Source: Parachlorella kessleri | Lineage: Eukaryota; Chlorophyta; Trebouxiophyceae; Chlorellales; Chlorellaceae | NCBI GenBank assembly: GCA_001598975.1 | Contig: BBXU01002254.1 | Location: 1 to 26,098, forward strand | Direction: 5' to 3' | Length of the DNA: 26,098 bases | In this document: piece by piece, positions 21,601 to 26,098 of the stretch | Layout of the letters: each line of letters begins with the position of its first letter | Numbering within the stretch: the stretch's first letter is position 1 | The notes under the pieces: model-generated | What the model saw: only the letters and a program-made list of their open reading frames with translations | Database searches by the model: none | What the model was told of the DNA's origin: nothing | Position numbers and translations under genes: made by a program

Positions 21601-22352
21601 TCACCCACCTGCTGCAAGCTCTGTACTGTAGGACCCTTTGGGAGCAGTGCATGTATAAGTCCAGTATCGAGCCCAGCGAGCTGCAGTGGCTGTGACCCCT
21701 TACGCAGCCAGTGCACACAAGGCCGCCCCTGCAGGTCTTTGGGGTAGGGCTGTGTGTAGGCACGCAGGATTACTTCTGTGCTGGGCTGAAGCGTGTGCTG
21801 TTCCTGCTGCTGTGGGCCCCCAGTTTGCAGCAGGTGTTCTGTTTCCTGGTTGTGTTTAGACTCTCCACGCTCCTCGCCATCACCGGGCAGGCCTGCAGCG
21901 TCAGCTGCTGTCCCAGCCTCCCCTGCACCAATAGCAGCTGGCATGCTGTCTGCACTGGTGCGCGCTCCATCAGCAGCTGGCAAACTCTCTGCTCTTGTGT
22001 GGGCCCTGCGGCAGAGACAAACAGGAGCTGGTTTTAGAAGAGCCAGAGAGCGAGTGGCGGTAACCCTCTTTGTAAGCTAGCTGGGCAGATATCCTCACTC
22101 TTTGAGAGTGGCATCTCGTGACAGAGTCTGGCCGCTGACGGAGACGATTAGGCTGGAGCTACCTGCGCGCATCTCTACAACCTGCTGTCAAAGCGATCCA
22201 GGAGCAGCCAAGAAGGCGTTAACAAGCAGGCATACCCCACCTCCGTTCAAGAAGGCCTCAATGGCTTGGAGGCTCGCAGCGTCGCTATCCTGTGTGCAGT
22301 TCAGGAGCTCAGCCGACCTCTGCACAAGCCAGGCGACACGGGGGTCCGTCAT
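12601..22352 (-). CDS. Motorless ('headless') dynein heavy chain tail protein, 26 exons
   Basis: Exons in transcript order: 22352-22236, 22181-22099, 22005-21609, 21396-21223, 21003-20856, 20586-20435, 20182-20030, 19851-19774, 19444-19325, 19187-19098, 18814-18692, 18475-18330, 18123-17997, 17680-17595, 17347-17235, 17040-16882, 16663-16488, 16283-16143, 15942-15676, 15478-15373, 15202-15060, 14818-14667, 14380-14123, 13922-13766, 13548-13349, 13138-12601. All 25 junctions keep frame, giving 1,467 residues. The start MTDPRVAW matches the D-x-R-x-x-W opening of dynein heavy chains. Tail (DHC_N1) landmarks follow in the normal order: RGPLVELAFWQER (308-320), EARDNVKFLLTLE (369-381), IWIISRYF (409-416), ARWEFSRQLLFE (486-497), RNMPPVAGAIRWARGLSGKI (655-674), LLRLVREAKYLDQLG (767-781), APGLARINWNS (837-847), YYAYWERRIF (987-996) and YLEGWKRYSSIWKADK near 1130. 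Residues after about 1335 are Ala/Ser/Pro/Thr-rich and unlike dynein. The linker (DHC_N2), AAA+ ring and stalk are absent; full chains have about 4,000-4,500 residues. In known dyneins the tail dimerises the heavy chains and binds intermediate chains at the axoneme. A partner-binding or assembly role here is inference. Confidence 0.88.
12604..13010 (-). other. Low-complexity C-terminal tail replacing the dynein linker and motor
   Basis: Within the last exon, after the helix ending around HLHEQEQ, the frame encodes an Ala run followed by about 110 residues dominated by Ser, Ala, Pro, Thr, Gly and Arg, with repeated Ser-Gly-x-x-Thr/Pro-like units, then TGA at 12603-12601. In full dynein heavy chains this is where the linker begins. 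The composition suggests a disordered segment with many potential phosphorylation sites; its role is unknown. Confidence 0.75.
17354..17401. repeat. 24-bp tandem duplication at an intron 3' end
   Basis: Two direct 24-bp units (17354-17377 and 17378-17401), beginning CATGACGCTGTAGCAAG and differing at one base. They occupy the 3' end of dynein-tail intron 14, a few bases upstream (in transcript sense) of the acceptor at 17349-17348. The duplication could duplicate the branch-point region. Confidence 0.85.
17681..17996 (-). other. GC-AG intron (intron 13 of the dynein-tail gene)
   Basis: The exon ends AAGGAG and the intron begins GCAAGT, the exact GC-donor consensus. The acceptor is GAACAG. 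Splicing joins EHFIKE to VNAVRKVF in phase 0, as the dynein alignment requires. Reading through adds nine residues and a stop, and the nearby GT (4 bases further) would break the frame. Confidence 0.8.
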
Positions 22353-23113
22353 CCTTGCGGATATGCCGCATCAATGTTTAGTACTTAGGATATAGTGAAG
22401 ACCTCCACTGACAGAGAAGCACGTTATGCGCGCCCCCGCCCTTGGATGTGCTACTTTTGCCCCAGTCGTTTAAAGTGGAGGCGATGTGGATCTGAGAGGG
22501 AATATGGGCATACTAAACTGACAGGGCTATATGAAGTTATGCTCTGTGTTTTGCCTGACATTTGTCCAGATGCCAACAGCTCAACTGGGCCTGCTCGAGC
22601 TGCAAGGTTTGTTGCTCAAGTCTAGTGCAGTCTGACAGTGTACCGCTACCTGACCATGCTGTGTTTGTTGGGAAGCCACCTTTCACCTGAAGAAAGCGCC
22701 TATCACATACCAACTTACGAAAAAGTATAGCCCTGCATCAATGAGGCAGACACACCCAGTCTGGCTGCGGCGTAGGGCACAAGCAGAGCTGCCAAGAAGC
22801 ACTGCCTCTTCGCTAGCCAGGGATGACATCCTACAACACTGCAGAACTGCAAGTGTGGATCGCCGCGCTCCCTGGTGACAGACAGCACCTTGTAAGGAAC
22901 ATGGGGCAGATTTTCCCAACAGCCGCAGCCGCCACCGCGGTTGTGATGGCGCAAAGCGGGGAGCGCAGCAGGGCTTGAACTTCAGATGGTCCTCCCTAGC
23001 CAGGGTAGCGTACCGCCACGCTGGCAACCTTGCTATGTCCCACAGACAAAGGCACCCACAGTCTATGAGCGAGGGACGTGCCATGCCATACAAACCACAG
23101 TGCAGGATACACA
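22353..23113. other. Intergenic region between eIF2B epsilon and dynein-tail genes
   Basis: This 761-bp stretch holds the 3' UTR of the eIF2B epsilon gene and the promoter and 5' UTR of the dynein-tail gene, both on the minus strand. I see no clear TATA element or minus-strand TGTAA, and the open frames on either strand show no family motif. Confidence 0.5.
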
Positions 23114-26098
23114 TCAGTCCGCGTCTTCGCTGCTGCCCTCCTCTGTGCCCTCCTCCTCCTCCTCCTCACTTTCTTCATCCGCTTCCCGCAGCCAGTCAAG
23201 AAAAGGCTGTGCCTGCAGCACCACACACACACAGAGCGCAGGGATGGCCTGTTCAGGTACAGCAGCTAGCCAGGGGAGGGCTGCCCCCAGCGCAGCTCGG
23301 CAAACTTCCAGCTGGTCAGCTGACCACTCGGGCATATCCAGGAGGGCTGCTGCCAGCCTTGATGTCAGGCGTAATACCATCTCATTAGCTAATCTGTAGC
23401 CTGTGCAGGTTCACGTCCTGCCCTCCTCATTGTGAGCCAGTCCTTGGCTCCAGACAGAAACCGCCAACGCCTCCTTGTTCCTCAGTCTCTTACTAGGCGT
23501 CATTCTGCAACCTGTCCATTCCCTGGCGCAGACACACCATCTCCTTTTATTCCAAACTTTTTAGAAGGCATCATTCTGCAACCTGTCCCCCCTACCTTGC
23601 GCAGGTACCCTCTTTCCTCGCCTCAGAATCTCTCTCAATGTGTCATTCTGCAACCTCCAACATACCTTCCGCAGGTACACCTTCTCCTCCTCGTCCGCCA
23701 GCTCCTTCTCCTCCGCCCACTTGAGCACCGCCTCCTCACTCACCACCTCCAGGTCGTACAGCTTGTGTAACACCTGCATGTGTTGGATGGTGTGATGAAT
23801 GGGGAAGGGTAGACGTGGGTGCTCACTGCAAGTGTTCTTTACACTGCTTTTCCTCTTGCATGGGCCTGCTCGCACAGCATGTGCAGTGCCATCGCTTCTT
23901 GGCACAGGCATGCAGGTTGTGAGTCCACAAAACGACTATACGAGATGGACTCCACCTCCTTGCACCTCATCACAACTGTAGTTTACAGCAGAATCTGACC
24001 CACCACACCCTCACTGAACCATCCATGGACGGCCTGCATGGGATTCGCGGATCGTCACCCTTCTCCCTTGTGTGCCCGTAAAGGCCTTGCACCCTCTGGC
24101 ACTTCCATCACAACTCCTTACAAGACAGTCTCAAGCACTGGGCTTGGCTAGGCATTCCAACGTGGGCTTATCACGGCAGCGCTCGAGGTAATAGCCCACC
24201 CACCTGCGCAAAGAGGTATGCAAAGGCGGGGCCCCGCTCCCCCGTGCCCTCAAAGTCCCCCTCCTCCCCGCAAAACTCCTCAAACGTCAGCAGCAGCTCC
24301 ACCTGCGGCAGGGGCAGCGTAGTGTGCACGGAATGGAAAGCGATCAGTGGGATCCCTCCTCCTCTGCAGACCTTTTAGAAGATAACAGCAGGTTCAATAG
24401 CAGCTAGCCCATCAGGGAGAAGCAGGCGGGCAGGCAAGCAGGAGGAAGGAGATCTAGCAAAAGCTTAGGTGTACAGCTCCTCCCTTTAGATACTTTATGA
24501 CTGTTGCCACCAGGAAGCAGCATCCATCAGCAGACTGGCAGGCAGCAGCAAACGCCGCTTCTCGGTCAGTGCAGGCATGGTCAGTGCCAGCATTGCTGGT
24601 GGGAGGTGGCAGGCCCTCACATGACTAACTCCTGCTAACCTGGTCGTCGTCCGAGCGCAGGAACTTCTGCAGCAGGTCGCGCCACGCAGTCAGCCGCTCC
24701 GCCACGCGCCGCAGCAGCTCCAGCCGGCCCTCCTGCAAGAATGTGCACAGACTGGTGTGGAGGTGTGAGGCGCGTGTGTATGTTTGGGGACATGCTGAGG
24801 TAGGGGGACCTGCTGAGGTGGAGAGTGCATGCTGACAGCCCCCGGACAGGACGTACAGGAAATGCCGGGGCCTCAAAGGAGAAGAAATGTAACAAAGAAA
24901 AAAACAGACATGCAGATGTCCCCCGCACCTTCCTGGTTCAACCGGACCAGCCCTGGTTCCTAACAAAACCAAGCCCTCCTAAGGAGGAATCTCTGGGGGA
25001 TCCACAGGGCATCCCGGCACCCACCTTGCTGGTCATGTCCACCTCGGTGGCGGTGTACAGCGAGCGGTACTGCTTGCTGACCCCGGGAGGGGCCGGCAGG
25101 CACAGCCCCACCATGGTAGTGAACATGTACCTGCACCAGCAGCAGCAGGAGAAGCGGGTGTAGCAGTGCGAGGACAAGGGGACAGCCACTTCAACCCCCC
25201 CTGCCATCAACTGTACCACTGCTGCCAGCAAGGGCGGCAAATTGCAGAGCACCCACATGGAGGTTGTATGTACCACCGGCCGCAGTGGGAGGACAAGGGA
25301 CCCGTCATTCCCTGTGAAGCATGCCGGTGTTGCCAGCAGGCACAGCACGGTAGAGGCCATCTGAAACCCTGTGCCAGGTCAATGAGGCATCCAAATTTTA
25401 AATGTATCTTGACTCCCATGCCATGTCGACTGATACTAGGGTTGAAAGGGAGGTGGCCTGTCACCTGGCACAGTCGGCAAAGGTGCGGTCCTCCGCGATC
25501 TTGAGCCCGTTGAGCTCGATGACGACGTTGTCGTGACTAATCCGCTCCTTCACGCAGCGCAGATACGTCTCCGCCACCTCCCGCTTGAAGAGGGGCTCGG
25601 GCGCCGTGGCGGCGCCGGCGCCGTCTGCCGATTCTGCTGCGCTGGGCTCCTGCAGCGCAGGCACGGTCAGCAAGCAAAGGGTCACAGGCTAAACAGTGAG
25701 GTGGGCGCTTGGCCGCAGGCAAGGCATTACTTAGAAGAGACTATAAAGTGCCCCACTCTGGGCATGCCACAAAAGTAGTGCTGGTGTGGCAGGGTCGTAG
25801 GCGCCAGTACCGCTGTCGGCAGGATCGCTCTGCTGGGTGTCCCTGCATCGCACACAGAGCTGGGCTGCGTCCTCCCCCACATCTCCCCATCGGCCAGTGT
25901 CGCCCCTGCATCTCCCTCCCCCCCCTTTCCCCTTCATTCCCTCCGCCACCTCCCCACAAATAGAAACATATCGTGAAACAAGACAGGTACGGTGACAAAG
26001 GGTATTAGTCACTAGGAGCAGCCCACCCACATCCACCAGCGCCGCCGCCTCTGTCAGCTCTTCCTCGTCCGGCTGGTCAGGGTATTGCCGCTGCATGT
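23114..26098 (-). CDS. EIF2B5: eIF2B epsilon subunit, C-terminal catalytic part, 5' partial
   Basis: Exons in transcript order: 26098 (cut by window edge)-26031, 25649-25465, 25130-25025, 24732-24640, 24302-24204, 23773-23666, 23212-23114; all GT-AG and in phase. eIF2B exchanges GDP for GTP on translation factor eIF2 in the cytosol, and the epsilon subunit carries the catalytic W2 (eIF5C-like HEAT) domain. Seen: ISHDNVVIELNGLKIAEDRT, matching the conserved 'DN-x-x-x-E-I/L-N-x-L-K' entry to the W2 domain; further helices LLLTFEEFC and KLYDLEVVSEEAVLKWAEE (first aromatic/acidic box); then QPFLDWLREADEESEEEEEE (second box with the Trp) ending in a Glu/Asp tail. The N-terminal nucleotidyltransferase-like and left-handed beta-helix regions lie beyond the right edge. 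Three acidic exon-2 residue clusters separated by an Ala/Gly/Ser linker precede the domain. Intron 6 carries an exon-end duplication. Very sure of the family. Confidence 0.92.
23475..23685. repeat. Three tandem ~70-bp units copying the exon 6/intron boundary of eIF2B epsilon
   Basis: Each unit (transcript sense) has a TACCTGCGCAAG-like block followed within about 10-15 bases by the shared GGTTGCAGAATGA block. The blocks sit at about 23666-23678, 23596-23608 and 23525-23537. The first unit is the real end of exon 6 and its donor (GTATGT at 23665). The second keeps an intact-looking donor (AAG/GTAGGG, GT at 23595-23594). The third has lost it. The copies are diverged, so the duplication is not recent. 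Confidence 0.8.

Noticed and set aside
12601..22352. The dynein gene as a decayed pseudogene
   Set aside because: All 25 junctions keep frame with proper splice signals, the start codon is present and no internal stop was needed to be skipped. Decay limited to the missing 3' part cannot be fully excluded.
22683..23114. 143-codon minus-strand frame just after the eIF2B epsilon stop
   Set aside because: It starts inside the eIF2B epsilon 3' end region in another frame, is rich in Cys, Arg and Leu without any motif, and is best explained as 3' UTR.
1..26098. tRNA, rRNA, CRISPR, transposase or viral genes
   Set aside because: None was seen on reading both strands; there are no terminal inverted repeats, regularly spaced repeats or transposase motifs.

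Overview
The window looks like nuclear DNA of a green alga (Chlorophyta, probably Chlorophyceae). Genes are broken into many short exons separated by introns of roughly 80-850 bp with strong CAG acceptors. TGTAA, the usual green-algal polyadenylation signal, lies 0.2-0.4 kb past three plus-strand stop codons. The protein families are eukaryotic, and one gene is an axonemal-type dynein relative. I cannot name a species. All gene models below were assembled by eye from splice signals, reading phase and family motifs.

Layout, left to right. (1) About 124-918, minus strand: first exon of a RING-CH (MARCH-type) E3 ubiquitin ligase that runs off the left edge. (2) 1282-3316, plus: a five-exon gene for an unrecognised, probably organelle-targeted protein with a coiled coil and two hydrophobic segments; it is divergent from gene 1 across a short shared promoter. 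(3) 4317-7473, plus: a six-exon METTL21-type (Methyltransf_16) protein methyltransferase with a long Ala-rich tail. (4) About 9612-11637, plus: a protein with a single cyclin box; its 5' end is uncertain, and candidate upstream exons lie at 8253-8731. (5) 12601-22352, minus: a 26-exon gene for a 1,467-residue dynein heavy chain tail. (6) 23114-26098, minus: the 3' two-thirds or so of the C-terminal part of eIF2B epsilon, cut by the right edge.

The most unusual object is gene 5. All 25 junctions keep the reading frame. The protein follows the dynein heavy chain from its N-terminal start through the DHC_N1 tail to just before the linker, then ends in a roughly 130-residue Ala/Ser/Pro/Thr-rich tail and a stop. 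There is no linker, AAA+ ring or microtubule-binding stalk, and the next 11 kb on the downstream side is occupied by opposite-strand genes. This looks like a stand-alone, motorless ('headless') dynein tail. Other points of interest are two GC-AG introns, a triplicated 70-bp block that copies an exon/intron boundary inside the eIF2B epsilon gene, and a possible G-quadruplex tract in the methyltransferase gene. The genes do not form an obvious pathway and are best read as independent nuclear loci.
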